Shown here: positions 31,457 through 38,772 of the stretch, piece by piece
How positions within the stretch are numbered: the first letter of the stretch is position 1
Layout of the letters: each line of letters starts with the position of its first letter
From: Rickettsiales bacterium
GTDB lineage: Bacteria > Pseudomonadota > Alphaproteobacteria > Rickettsiales > JALZUV01
DNA: 38,772 bases
Assembly: GCA_029252805.1 (NCBI GenBank)
Contig: JAQXAR010000045.1
Location: 1 to 38,772, forward strand
Direction of reading: 5' to 3'
The notes under the pieces: model-generated
Databases searched by the model: none
What the model saw: the letters and a program-made list of their open reading frames with translations, nothing else
Told to the model about the DNA's origin: nothing
Position numbers and translations under genes: made by a program

Positions 31457-31699
31457 ATGCAAAAAACACTGACAAGCAAGCGCCACAAGGCGTTGATAAA
31501 GTTACTTATAGAATCCAGAGAAAAAGCGGGCATGACGCAAACTGCGCTAGCGCAACAACTGGGTGAGTATCAATCTTTCATTGCACGCTTAGAAAGCGGT
31601 CAACGTCGTCTTGATGTTATCGAATTTTTGCGATTAGCGAAGCTGTTAAAGTTTGACGAAATAGAAGTGCTAAAACTGTTAAAACGGCTTGCTGATTAA
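31457..31699 (+). CDS. Small XRE-family HTH transcriptional regulator
   Basis: An 80-residue one-domain repressor-like protein. The HTH is visible at about 19-62: LIESREKAGMTQTALAQQLG (recognition helix 1 and 2), YQSFIARLESGQRRLDVIEF (helices 3 and 4), then a Leu-rich tail (LRLAKLLKFDEIEVLKLLKRL) that may dimerise. ATG 31457 follows GCGAGGTAAAA. It has no partner toxin or phage gene beside it. Palindromes upstream suggest it controls itself. Such proteins usually act as phage-type repressors, antitoxins or restriction controllers; none of these can be chosen here. Confidence 0.85.
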   Translation: MQKTLTSKRHKALIKLLIESREKAGMTQTALAQQLGEYQSFIARLESGQRRLDVIEFLRLAKLLKFDEIEVLKLLKRLAD

Positions 31700-31717
31700 G
31701 ACATAGGAAAGAATTTT

Positions 31718-31776
31718 CATCTTGAGCATAAGCGACGGATCTTAAAATTCTTCAGTCGCGTTGCTCTTCCAGAATG
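31718..31776. repeat. Imperfect inverted-repeat element, dispersed-repeat type
   Basis: CATCTTGAGCATAAGCGAC on the left and GTCGCGTTGCTCTTCCAGAATG on the right (given by its parts GTCGC and GCTC) form a broken hairpin with GAGC/GCTC and GCGAC/GTCGC pairs around GGATCTTAAAATTCTTCA. The wording 'CTTGAGC..A.GCGA.GGATCTT' strongly recalls dispersed intergenic repeats seen in many bacterial genomes. It lies between the XRE stop and the mltG stop. The remaining 31777-31858 holds no gene. Confidence 0.45.
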
Positions 31777-31858
31777 ACAAAAGGAAGAGACTTTCATCGC
31801 ATCGCATAACAGGGTAACGAGAGGAGCGGATGCGGGGTGACGGTGGAGAGAGACGGAA

Positions 31859-32842
31859 CTATTTCTTCGCCTTTGCGCGTTGCGCTTTTTGCCATTTGCG
31901 GTATTTTTTGACGTTCTTTAAATGGCCTTTATTATTCTTGGCAAAATAATGCCCACCAGTGCCGGTGGCGACCATGTAGAGATCATCATGTTGTGCTGGG
32001 TTTAGGACTGCGGCAATGGCTTGCTTGCCAGGATTGCAGATTGGCCCAGGCGGCAGGCCTACATTTAAATAGGTGTTATATTTATTCGGCTTTTTCAGAT
32101 CACGATAGGTCAGCGAGCGCACGCCGGATTGACCGCCATGTATGCCGTAAGAGACGGTCGGGTCGGCTTGCAGCAGCATCCCCTTATGCAGGCGGTTAAT
32201 ATAGAGCCCGGCCACATGGGTACGCTCATGCGCGACGCCGGTTTCTTTCTCTACGATCGAGGCTAAGGTCAACGCCTCTTGTTTCGTTTTAAACGGCAAG
32301 CCTTCCACGCGCGCCGGCCATAATTTTTCAATCACTTCCTGATTCGCTTTTTGCATGCGATCCACGATTGACTGGCGCGTCTCGCCCTTGGTATAGCGAT
32401 AGGTATTGGGCAGCAAGCTTCCCTCTTTCGGGAGACCCTCAAGACTGCCATCTAGTTCGGGTGCTTGATTGATAATTTCGACAATCTCGGCGCTGGTCTT
32501 GCCCTCTGGAATGGTGACTTGGCGCAGGATAATATCGCCATTGCTGAGCTTATCCATCACACCAGCCGGAGTCGTCCCAGCCTCAAATACATATTCGCCT
32601 GCTTGGAACCGTCCGGCGATGCCCTGAATTTGCGCGAGAGCACGAAAGGCATGCGGATATTCAATCACGCCCATTTTTGTCAGCTTATTCGCAATGGCAA
32701 TACCACCGCTACCGCGGGCAATGGTCACTTCAACTTGGGTTTCGAGAGTCGATTGCTTCGGATACATCATAAGCAACCAAAATACCGCAGCAAAACCTGC
32801 TAGAATGCCGAATGAAATAAGGCTGATAATTAATTTACGCAC
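31859..32842 (-). CDS. mltG: Endolytic murein transglycosylase MltG (YceG-like)
   Basis: Cleaves nascent glycan strands and so sets chain length; inner-membrane anchored. A TM anchor follows the N-terminus (KLIISLISFGILAGFAAVFW), then a LysM-like part (TIARGSGGIAIANKLTKMGVI), and the YceG catalytic domain with ALTLASIVEKETG (catalytic Glu), LQADPTVSYGI, YNTYLNVGLPPGPICNPG and DDLYMVATGTGGHYFA. The C-terminus is Lys-rich. The frame is open to a TTG at 32869, which would overlap queH by 25 bases; GTG 32842, just past the queH stop, is preferred but has no strong Shine-Dalgarno. Translation may be coupled to queH. Confidence 0.92.
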   Translation of the reverse strand: MRKLIISLISFGILAGFAAVFWLLMMYPKQSTLETQVEVTIARGSGGIAIANKLTKMGVIEYPHAFRALAQIQGIAGRFQAGEYVFEAGTTPAGVMDKLSNGDIILRQVTIPEGKTSAEIVEIINQAPELDGSLEGLPKEGSLLPNTYRYTKGETRQSIVDRMQKANQEVIEKLWPARVEGLPFKTKQEALTLASIVEKETGVAHERTHVAGLYINRLHKGMLLQADPTVSYGIHGGQSGVRSLTYRDLKKPNKYNTYLNVGLPPGPICNPGKQAIAAVLNPAQHDDLYMVATGTGGHYFAKNNKGHLKNVKKYRKWQKAQRAKAKK

Positions 32843-32844
32843 GT

Positions 32845-33498
32845 TTACTGAATTTTCTGTTCGTACCAAGTTTCGCCAATCGCAATTTTCTCACGATTAT
32901 TCTTCTCACGCCATTCATTCGTATCGCGTAGACTGTAAATACAGCCACAATATTGCTGAGCGTAGAATTCTTCTTCCTTGGCCAGATCATACATACGAGC
33001 ACCACCGCCATCTTTGCGCCAATTATAAGTCCAATAAGTGATATCTTCATACGGTGCGGCTGAGCGGATACCGCTGTCATTAATTTGCTGCATATTCTTC
33101 CAACGTGAGATGCCGAGACTGCTAGTGATCACCTTAAAATCATGTTCATGCGCATAGAGTGCTGTACGCACAAAACGCATATCAAAACACATGGTACAAC
33201 GACGACCGCGCTCCGGATCTTTCTCCATGCCTTTGGCACGATGGAACCAATCCTGCACATCGTAATCCGCATCGACAAATGGAATACCTAATTTTTCCGC
33301 ATAACGAATATTTTCCTGCTTACGGATTTCATATTCTTTTTTCGGATGAATATTGGGATTATAAAAGAAGATTGTCAGTTCAACACCAGACTCATGCATC
33401 TTCTCGATTAACGGACCAGAACAGGGCGCGCAGCAACTATGCAGCAGCACCTTTTTTTCCCCATTTGGGACATCGGAATTATCAGTTTGATTAGCCAT
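32845..33498 (-). CDS. queH: Epoxyqueuosine reductase QueH
   Basis: Final step of queuosine tRNA modification; the iron-sulfur alternative to the cobalamin enzyme QueG. The 217 residues show the family cysteine sets [10 protein letters not shown] (Cys22, 23, 26), [10 protein letters not shown] (Cys101, 104) and QQYCGCIYS (Cys184, 186), with FFYNPNIHP and [10 protein letters not shown] between. Cys22/23, 101 and 104 match the cluster ligands described for QueH (formerly DUF208). ATG 33498. No other que gene is in the window. It sits directly upstream of mltG, an unusual pairing with no shared pathway. Confidence 0.93.
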   Translation of the reverse strand: MANQTDNSDVPNGEKKVLLHSCCAPCSGPLIEKMHESGVELTIFFYNPNIHPKKEYEIRKQENIRYAEKLGIPFVDADYDVQDWFHRAKGMEKDPERGRRCTMCFDMRFVRTALYAHEHDFKVITSSLGISRWKNMQQINDSGIRSAAPYEDITYWTYNWRKDGGGARMYDLAKEEEFYAQQYCGCIYSLRDTNEWREKNNREKIAIGETWYEQKIQ

Positions 33499-33539
33499 AC
33501 CCTTCTTGTGGATAAAATGGCCGGAAAAGTCAAGTTAGG

Positions 33540-34148
33540 CTACGATACAGAAGGAGAATTATCGGTGGCCTTAGCCAATTTCTTTACCGATTCACGGTCT
33601 TGGAATATATTTGTCTTTTCTAATTCATCAACACGGTGCAAAAGCCTCTGCTGCTCTTCTCTTACTTCGGCACTGGTGTGCATTTTCACAAAATCACCTG
33701 TTCTTGTTTGCACATAACCGCGCTTAAATAATTCATCCTTACCAAAGACGTACTTGGTGGCATTATCCTCTGCACGCTCGCCTTTTTGGAAGTAATTAAT
33801 AATCGGTGCAGTAATCAGACTGGCGATCGTAAAAATTCCGGTTGCAGTATATAATGTACGCTTAAAGTTTTTCTTACCGTCTATATATTTCTTACGTGAC
33901 TGGCTATCATATAAGTCATTTAAGCTGTCAGAAAAACCACCCTCAGCGGGTTTACGAATATTCATTAGAACACCCACAGTGCTGGCAATACCGAAACCAA
34001 TGACACTCGTACTCGCTAGAAAATTGGATAAGTGATCCTTCCAATCCAGCTTAGGTTTCTGAATCTCACGACGACGTTGCTGCACCTCGGCAATGAGTTC
34101 ATGATCCTTCAATTGATCATATTCAGAAATAGGTATAAGTTTAGCCAT
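33540..34148 (-). CDS. Unrecognised two-helix membrane protein
   Basis: A 202-residue protein I cannot place. It has a charged helical N-terminus (about 1-40), a membrane helix at about 42-63 (FLASTSVIGFGIASTVGVLM), a basic loop DSQSRKKYIDGKKNFKR, a second helix at about 99-119 (LYTATGIFTIASLITAPIIN), then a charged coiled-coil-like tail of about 80 residues (EVREEQQRLLHRVDELEK). Both termini would lie in the cytoplasm. It is divergent from the GT2 gene with only 33 bases between, and 41 bases from queH. Codon use looks native. No family name can be given. Confidence 0.65.
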   Translation of the reverse strand: MAKLIPISEYDQLKDHELIAEVQQRRREIQKPKLDWKDHLSNFLASTSVIGFGIASTVGVLMNIRKPAEGGFSDSLNDLYDSQSRKKYIDGKKNFKRTLYTATGIFTIASLITAPIINYFQKGERAEDNATKYVFGKDELFKRGYVQTRTGDFVKMHTSAEVREEQQRLLHRVDELEKTNIFQDRESVKKLAKATDNSPSVS

Positions 34149-34181
34149 AGGAACATCTTAGAGCATGAACATTACAGTTGT

Positions 34182-35036
34182 ATGACGAATACGCCAAAAA
34201 TTGCAGCAATTATAACGATTTACGAACCTCCCGAAAGCTTAGGGCAGCTCCTAGAAGCCGTCCAGTCGCAGGTAGATGAGGTGATTTTCATCGATAATGG
34301 TGAAAATACACCTCTTAAAGGTGCGCATTGGCTTAGTAATCCCGAAAACGGCCTCGCCAAGGCACAAAATATGGGCATCGATAAGGCTAAAGATCTGAAA
34401 TGTAGTTATATTTTACTTCTCGACGATGATAGTGTGCCAGAAGAAAATATGGTAAAAAAGCTACTGAAAGCCGCCAAATCACATAAGAATGCCGCAATTA
34501 TAGGCCCTTACTTGCAAGAAGAAGCGCTCGGGCAAGAGCCTAAATATATTCAAGGCGATGGTGATTATTTCTTCAAACGAGTGGAATTTGATGAACATAC
34601 CCCGGTTTTAGAGAATCTCTACTATGTCGCCGCCTCTGGTAGCCTCATCCCTATCGAGATATTCGATCATATTGGTGAAATGAAAGAAGAGTTCTTCATC
34701 TATTTTGTCGATACGGAATTTTGCCTGCGCGCACGAAAAGCGGGATTTGATGTGATCGCCGTACGCGACGCGAAACTCAATCACCGCTTCGGAAAACGTA
34801 GTAATCACAAGGTCTTGGGTGCATCCGTTAGCACGACCAACCACTCAGCTAAAGCCCGCGGATATATGTTCCGGAATCGACGGCATTTATGGATCAAATA
34901 TTTCGATAGCGATGCAGGTTACGTACTGTTCGACATCTTGCGAGCACAAAGCGAATGGGTGCGCGTTTTGATGTTTGAGAAAGATAAAATGGCCAAACTT
35001 TCCGCGATGGCGCATGGCTTGCTCAAAAGCGCTTGA
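34182..35036 (+). CDS. GT2-family glycosyltransferase, rhamnosyltransferase-like
   Basis: Transfers a sugar from a nucleotide donor, probably to a surface glycan. ATG 34182 (MTNTPKIAAIITIYEPPESL) is chosen over the longer open frame from 34032, since the GT-A fold starts here; 284 residues. Seen: VIFIDNG early in the fold, NGLAKAQNMGIDKA, the acidic DDDSVPE metal/donor site (about 87-93), GSLIPIEIFDHIG, and FFIYFVDTEFCLRARKAGF, the pattern of dTDP-rhamnosyl transferases (WbbL/RfbF). No signal or TM. The sole glycan gene in the window; its substrate is unknown. Confidence 0.85.
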   Translation: MTNTPKIAAIITIYEPPESLGQLLEAVQSQVDEVIFIDNGENTPLKGAHWLSNPENGLAKAQNMGIDKAKDLKCSYILLLDDDSVPEENMVKKLLKAAKSHKNAAIIGPYLQEEALGQEPKYIQGDGDYFFKRVEFDEHTPVLENLYYVAASGSLIPIEIFDHIGEMKEEFFIYFVDTEFCLRARKAGFDVIAVRDAKLNHRFGKRSNHKVLGASVSTTNHSAKARGYMFRNRRHLWIKYFDSDAGYVLFDILRAQSEWVRVLMFEKDKMAKLSAMAHGLLKSA

Positions 35037-35100
35037 AGAGTCTGAATTTATTACGTAGTAATGCAAGCATCATTCACAAACTCATACTGGATAAAACACT

Positions 35101-36222
35101 ATGAAAATCGGCGTTCCTAAAGAGATTAAAACCCATGAATATCGCGCAGGCCTTGCCCCTGGTTCCGTACGTGAACTCGTGTTGCGCGGTCATAGTGTCG
35201 TGGTTGAAACCAATACCGGCGCAGGTATCGGCTTTTCCGATGCCGATTATAAGGCCGCAGGCGCAAGCATTTCTGCCGATGCGGATAGCATTTTCGCCGA
35301 GTGCGACATGATCGTTAAAGTGAAAGAACCGCAACCGGTTGAGACAGCAAAATTGCGCGAAGAACAAATTCTTTACACGTTCCTACATCTGGCACCCGAC
35401 CCAGTACAAACTCAAGGCCTGATCGATTCTAAATGTATCGCTATTGCGTATGAAACCGTCACCGATAACCGCGGCGGGCTTCCGCTATTGGCGCCTATGT
35501 CAGAAGTAGCAGGCAAGCTTTCCGTACAAGTCGGTGCACAGTGCTTGGAAAAGCATAGTGGCGGCTCTGGCATCTTGCTTGGCGGCGTACCGGGCGTTGC
35601 CCCGGCGAATGTTGTTGTCATTGGCGGCGGTATGTCGGGCACAAGCGCAATGCGCGTAGCTGTCGGCATGGGCGCACAAGTGACCGTACTTGATAGATCT
35701 ATCAATCGCTTACGTGAGTTAGATGCTGAATTTGGTACGACCGTTCATGCGGTTTATTCTACCGCTGATTCCATCGAATCTTATGTGACACAGGCTGACC
35801 TTGTGATTGGTGCTGTTTTGGTACCAGGTGCCGCGTCCCCGAAACTCGTCACGCGCGATATGATTTCAAAAATGAAAAAAGGCGCCGCAATTGTGGATAT
35901 CGCCGTCGATCAAGGCGGTTGTGTGGAAACCACAAAAGCAACCACCCATGCAGAGCCAACCTTCCTCGTAGACGGTGTGGTGCATTATTGCGTGGCGAAC
36001 ATGCCGGGCGCCGTTCCGCGCACTTCAGCCATCGCACTGAATAATGCAACGCTACCTTTTGCGATCGCATTGGCCGATAAAGGCGCAAAACGCGCGATGC
36101 AGGAAGATAAACATCTCCTAAATGGTTTGAATGTCTGCCAGGGAAATATCACGTATGAAGCCGTGTCAGAAGCACTTGGCCACCCGTATGTTTCTGCCGA
36201 AGATTGCCTTGCGAAGCTTTAA
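35101..36222 (+). CDS. ald: Alanine dehydrogenase
   Basis: NAD-dependent interconversion of L-alanine with pyruvate and ammonia. The 373 residues match the family end to end: MKIGVPKEIKTHEYRAGLAP (Arg15 pyruvate contact), IVKVKEPQ (catalytic Lys about 75), LHLAPD (His about 96), Rossmann fold VVVIGGGMSGTSAMRVA, DIAVDQGG and VDGVVHYCVANMPGAVPRTS. A short hairpin ATTAC/GTAAT (35050-35062) lies in the 64-bp leader; its role is unknown. It is monocistronic as far as the sequence shows. Native codon use. Confidence 0.96.
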   Translation: MKIGVPKEIKTHEYRAGLAPGSVRELVLRGHSVVVETNTGAGIGFSDADYKAAGASISADADSIFAECDMIVKVKEPQPVETAKLREEQILYTFLHLAPDPVQTQGLIDSKCIAIAYETVTDNRGGLPLLAPMSEVAGKLSVQVGAQCLEKHSGGSGILLGGVPGVAPANVVVIGGGMSGTSAMRVAVGMGAQVTVLDRSINRLRELDAEFGTTVHAVYSTADSIESYVTQADLVIGAVLVPGAASPKLVTRDMISKMKKGAAIVDIAVDQGGCVETTKATTHAEPTFLVDGVVHYCVANMPGAVPRTSAIALNNATLPFAIALADKGAKRAMQEDKHLLNGLNVCQGNITYEAVSEALGHPYVSAEDCLAKL

Positions 36223-36241
36223 GCTGAGCAAGCCACTTTCG

Positions 36242-36430
36242 CTATACACTACAATAGGGCACGACCATTAGTACATCGAGAATTTTAATTCCGATAACCG
36301 AGGCCATCACGACCACGAGTGTACGATTCGTACGTGCTGGGGTGCCGTAAAGGAAGTCTATTGCCTTATAGAAGAGGACTTTCGCTTCTTGAGCAGCATT
36401 ATCAATGGAGTTGTATGTCGTCGTATTCAT
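36242..36430 (-). CDS. Small C-terminally anchored membrane protein
   Basis: A 62-residue frame with a Ala/Lys-rich helical start (SIDNAAQEAKVLFYKAIDFL), a short basic RTNRT linker and a hydrophobic C-terminal helix (TLVVVMASVIGIKILDVLMV). This layout resembles the DUF883/ElaB group of ribosome- or membrane-associated small proteins, but similarity is only of shape. The upstream GATGGGTGT gives a weak Shine-Dalgarno. The frame is co-directional with the ATP12 gene, 17 bases downstream of its stop. Could be spurious. Confidence 0.45.
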   Translation of the reverse strand: MNTTTYNSIDNAAQEAKVLFYKAIDFLYGTPARTNRTLVVVMASVIGIKILDVLMVVPYCSV

Positions 36431-36447
36431 ACACCCATCATAGCATA

Positions 36448-37122
36448 TTAGAGCAGTGAACGCCAGAGAGCCGAGATCGCCAAATCAGCGCGGATGTCTT
36501 CGGCCTTTTCTTTGGCCTCATACTGTTCGCCCCATTTTTGCATATTGAAGGTTTCTTCTAGGCGGGAAAGGTCGAATAACTTCGCATCATCTAGCTCATT
36601 TTGTATGAAATACCAGCCTAAAAGTAACGAGGTGGATGGCTTCACCACTGCGGCAAGTAGCGCTAAATTCCATTGGTCTAACGTATCGAGTAACTCAACA
36701 TGCTTAACCTTATTTTCATCGGCCTGCGCGACGGGCATGATGCTATTAGTCACCTCATAGCGGGTGCCGAATTCCACCTGTGCGCGGTTAAGCCAAGGCT
36801 GCCACTTGAGACGTTGCTCAGCGGATAAGTCCTCATCCATTGCATGATAGAACATGAGATCCGTTTCGCCATATTCTAGCAACTCGACAATCAACTCATT
36901 ACGGCGCGGCAGCGCGATATCAATCGCAAGCGAAGCCATACCGGTGAGGGGTAATTTATTCTTATCAATCTTATCGCCAACGGCGTTCCACTCATCCGCA
37001 ATCAATTGCGCGAGCGCATCATTGGGCAACACGACCTTGTTCTTGGCAGGGGTGTTGAGACCTTTACCATCAAGCAAGACAGCACCATTTTCAACCATGG
37101 CTTCTTTAAAGAACCGCTTCAC
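36448..37122 (-). CDS. ATP12-family F1-ATPase assembly chaperone
   Basis: Chaperone for the F1 alpha subunit during ATP synthase assembly, found in alphaproteobacteria and mitochondria. The 224 residues show the family pattern: LDGKGLNTPAKNKVVLPNDALAQLIADEWNA, LPLTGMASLAIDIA, ELLEYGETDLMFYHA, and the C-terminal LLAAVVKPSTSLLLGWYFI. The ATG at 37122 overlaps the pseudouridine synthase stop by 4 bases. A HAD hydrolase often lies between the two genes in relatives and is absent here. Confidence 0.9.
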   Translation of the reverse strand: MKRFFKEAMVENGAVLLDGKGLNTPAKNKVVLPNDALAQLIADEWNAVGDKIDKNKLPLTGMASLAIDIALPRRNELIVELLEYGETDLMFYHAMDEDLSAEQRLKWQPWLNRAQVEFGTRYEVTNSIMPVAQADENKVKHVELLDTLDQWNLALLAAVVKPSTSLLLGWYFIQNELDDAKLFDLSRLEETFNMQKWGEQYEAKEKAEDIRADLAISALWRSLL

Positions 37123-38063
37123 CAGGGTTTGATCTCTAATAAATTGAAACTCTCCTCAAAATGCGGCGGTACGGGCGCGTCCACAACGATCTCTTTACCG
37201 AAACAACTTTCAGGAATCACAATTTGACGTGAATGAAGATGCATTTTATTGGGCAGCTGCATGCCTTCAGGAAAGGCTTTATCGCCGCCATATTTACCAT
37301 CACCCAAAATCGGGGCTTCGAGATACGCCATATGCACGCGCAGCTGATGTTTGCGGCCTGTATGGGGCGAGAGTTCTACAAAGCTGAGGCGGCGACCAAA
37401 TCTTTCGATAATGCGGTAAGTCGTATGAGCAGGCTTGCCATCTTGTGTCACCGCCATTTTCTCTTCACCGCTATAGACGCGCTTGCCGACAGGGGCCTTC
37501 AACTCGCCAATTTCTTCACCATTAGGGATAGACGGCACACCCGCCAGCAACGCCCAATAGAATTTACGAATTTCGCGAGCAGCGAAGGCTTTCATCAAAA
37601 TATCAGCTGCTTTGGCATGGCGAGCAAGCACGAGCGCGCCGCTTGTATCTTTATCGAGACGGTGAACCAGTTTCGGCGGGCCCTCTGCATCGCCCTGAAG
37701 CAACGGTAATAGACGGTCCAGATGCGTCGTTTGCTTGCTTCCACCCTGGGTTGGCAGGCCTGACGGCTTGTTGACGATCAAAATATTTTCATCGCGGTAC
37801 AGCACGCAGTCATCGAGCCAATCCGGCTTTTTGAGCGGCTTTTGCGCGGTGCGCTCTTTAGGCACATCGGGGAAATCAGGGTGCTTGACGATTTGGCCTT
37901 GCATGACACGCGTTTTCGCTTCCGCACGCTTACCATTGACCTTCACCAATTTTTTACGCAAAAGCTGCTGCAACTCTGCATGGGTCACATACGGGAAATG
38001 CCGTTGAAACCAACGATCCAAGCGCACGCCATCATCTGACGCAAATATAGGGGATTCCTGCAT
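37119..38063 (-). CDS. rluC: RluC/RluD-type 23S rRNA pseudouridine synthase
   Basis: Isomerises uridines in 23S rRNA. From ATG 38063 (MQESPIFASDDGVRLDRWF) the protein has 314 residues: an S4 RNA-binding domain (about 11-70, RLDRWFQRHFPYVTHAELQQ), a lysine-rich link, and the catalytic domain with ILIVNKPSGLPTQGG, LVHRLDKDTSGALVLARHA (catalytic Asp) and TGRKHQLRVHMAYL. The frame runs further to 38099, but ATG 38063 shares one base with the crcB stop (TAATG), a classic coupling. RluC versus RluD specificity is not decided. Confidence 0.9.
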   Translation of the reverse strand: MQESPIFASDDGVRLDRWFQRHFPYVTHAELQQLLRKKLVKVNGKRAEAKTRVMQGQIVKHPDFPDVPKERTAQKPLKKPDWLDDCVLYRDENILIVNKPSGLPTQGGSKQTTHLDRLLPLLQGDAEGPPKLVHRLDKDTSGALVLARHAKAADILMKAFAAREIRKFYWALLAGVPSIPNGEEIGELKAPVGKRVYSGEEKMAVTQDGKPAHTTYRIIERFGRRLSFVELSPHTGRKHQLRVHMAYLEAPILGDGKYGGDKAFPEGMQLPNKMHLHSRQIVIPESCFGKEIVVDAPVPPHFEESFNLLEIKPW

Positions 38064-38446
38064 TATAGCGTTCTTATAAGCATGAAGCCCAAAGCACAAG
38101 CACCAAGGCCAAGTAGCACGGATAAACTCACGTAAGATGCCGCATTTAACGTGTCACCTCGGTTAAACATGGCCAACGCCTCAAACGAAAAGGCCGAAAA
38201 GGTGGTAAACCCGCCTAGCACCCCGGTAATGAGAAACGCTTGCATCGCCGGTTTAGCCTCCAGCCCTTCGCGCATAAAATAACCCGCAATCAGGCCAATC
38301 AGCAACGAACCCAGCACATTCACGGCCAACGTACCGTAAGGAAACCCAACACCCGCAAAGCGCGATACCGCACCTGACATAAGATAACGCGCACAAGCAC
38401 CCAGCGCGCCGCCCGCAGCAATGGGGAGAAGTAAGGCTGTATTCAT
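38063..38446 (-). CDS. crcB: Fluoride exporter CrcB/Fluc
   Basis: Small dual-topology fluoride channel. The 127 residues from ATG 38446 have four membrane helices with the family hallmarks GGALGACARYL, YGTLAVNVLGSLLIGL (Asn in TM2), and TGVLGGFTTFSAFSFE (the Phe box and TTFS). A TTG 9 bases upstream is an alternative start, behind AGGGG. No fluoride riboswitch pattern is seen upstream. It is the first gene of crcB-rluC-atp12, tightly coupled. Confidence 0.93.
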   Translation of the reverse strand: MNTALLLPIAAGGALGACARYLMSGAVSRFAGVGFPYGTLAVNVLGSLLIGLIAGYFMREGLEAKPAMQAFLITGVLGGFTTFSAFSFEALAMFNRGDTLNAASYVSLSVLLGLGACALGFMLIRTL

Positions 38447-38498
38447 GAGGAGCAACCTAGCCCCTGTTAAACCAAGGGTAAAGTCATTGTCACAAAAG

Positions 38499-38521
38499 AT
38501 TAACGCTAGTTAATAATTAAC
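38499..38521. promoter_or_regulatory. Overlapping AT-rich palindromes upstream of crcB
   Basis: ATTAAC-gcta-GTTAAT (38499-38514) and GTTAATAATTAAC (38509-38521) share GTTAAT, giving three TTAAC/GTTAA half-sites in 23 bases. Spacing is N6 rather than the N7 of a CtrA box. It lies 53 bp upstream of the crcB start, within the 216-bp gap before the right IS, which otherwise holds no gene. Confidence 0.35.
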
Positions 38522-38662
38522 CCGCTATACTACGAGGGTATTTTTTCAACTTTGGAACTATTTTATTTATTAAAAACAAAGGTATAGACTGTTTCAGTCC
38601 CTATTCATATAGCTCAAAAGCTTATAGGATTGCTTTATGCAACCACCTTTTTAAAAAAAATT

Positions 38663-38772
38663 AGGGGCTGACACCTAATAATATTCTTTGAGCAACTTTT
38701 TCAGGTCTGCCAGTAAGTCACTTGGTGTGCCCATATTAAACCTCCACTCACATTCTTTCAAGAACAGATTAA
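38663..38772 (-). mobile_element. Right-end IS copy, inverted relative to the left copy
   Basis: Exact reverse complement of bases 8-117. It begins AGGGGCTGACACC at 38663, just after an A-rich run, and continues to the window end. Only the 3' end of the element is present, with the transposase reading leftward into the window. The adjoining base composition differs from that at the left copy, so these are two insertions, or one assembly repeat node met twice. Confidence 0.75.
38675..38772 (-). CDS. IS transposase, C-terminal fragment (partial at window edge)
   Basis: Minus-strand frame identical to codons 4-34 of the left fragment, with its TAG at 38677-38675. It is cut by the window edge, so nothing upstream of NLFLKECEWRFN is visible. 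Confidence 0.6.
   Translation of the reverse strand, partial: NLFLKECEWRFNMGTPSDLLADLKKLLKEYY

Noticed and set aside
31457-31699. XRE protein as antitoxin of a toxin-antitoxin pair
   Set aside because: No small toxin-like frame adjoins on either strand; the downstream 159 bp hold only a repeat-like hairpin and the next gene is mltG on the other strand.
38447-38662. Fluoride riboswitch upstream of crcB
   Set aside because: None of the conserved crcB-motif blocks that I know (such as GGNGATGG) is present on the minus strand; only AT-rich palindromes are seen.
1-38772. Composite transposon carrying the whole 38 kb between inverted IS copies
   Set aside because: The cargo is core chromosomal genes with conserved alphaproteobacterial synteny and even composition. 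Assembly ends at a repeat are a simpler cause.

Overview
The window reads as a stretch of alphaproteobacterial chromosome. The evidence is the flagellar order fliF-fliG-fliH-fliN-flbD (the Caulobacter fliF operon order) behind a full TTAA-N7-TTAAC CtrA-type box, an ATP12-family F1-ATPase chaperone next to an RluC/D pseudouridine synthase and crcB, the thrB-rnhA pair, and mutS divergent from a malic enzyme. The genus cannot be named from sequence alone. A Micavibrio- or Rhodospirillales-like organism with a flagellum and an MSHA-type pilus or secretion machine would fit.

Both ends run into the same insertion sequence. Bases 8-117 and 38663-38772 are perfect inverted copies (110 bp) of the 3' end of one IS, probably IS1595 family, with the transposase tail pointing inward on each side. 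The window is therefore probably an assembled segment that stops at IS copies. Just inside the left copy is a cupin (cysteine-dioxygenase-like) fragment, then a strong hairpin.

Layout: 607-3851 (minus) cysQ, a DUF4865 gene, hisI, rnhA, thrB. 4124-15753 (plus) is a tightly packed flagellar operon: fliF, fliG, fliH, fliN, flbD, flhA, flhF, flhG and a FliK-like hook-length protein with a huge Ala/Thr-rich middle. 15750-20435 (minus) carries a FadN-type beta-oxidation enzyme and a malic enzyme fused to a phosphotransacetylase-like domain. 20484-23195 (plus) is mutS. 23316-30050 (plus) is a five-gene type IV pilus/type II secretion-like operon: a MshE-type ATPase with a c-di-GMP-binding signature, a PilC/GspF platform protein, and three divergent proteins matching MshI/J/K-like positions. 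An orphan ABC ATPase follows.

30792-31858 is the most accessory-looking part: a hypothetical gene, a structured non-coding stretch, and a small XRE regulator behind stacked palindromes and beside an imperfect inverted repeat. 31859-38446 returns to housekeeping: mltG, queH, an unknown two-helix membrane protein, a GT2 glycosyltransferase, alanine dehydrogenase, a small membrane protein, ATP12, an Rlu synthase and crcB.

The main biological theme is surface motility and attachment. A CtrA/FlbD-type cell-cycle flagellar operon lies about 7.5 kb from a pilus-like machine whose ATPase appears wired to c-di-GMP, and that operon's leader has a near-match to the same CtrA box. No tRNA, rRNA, CRISPR array or known riboswitch was recognised.
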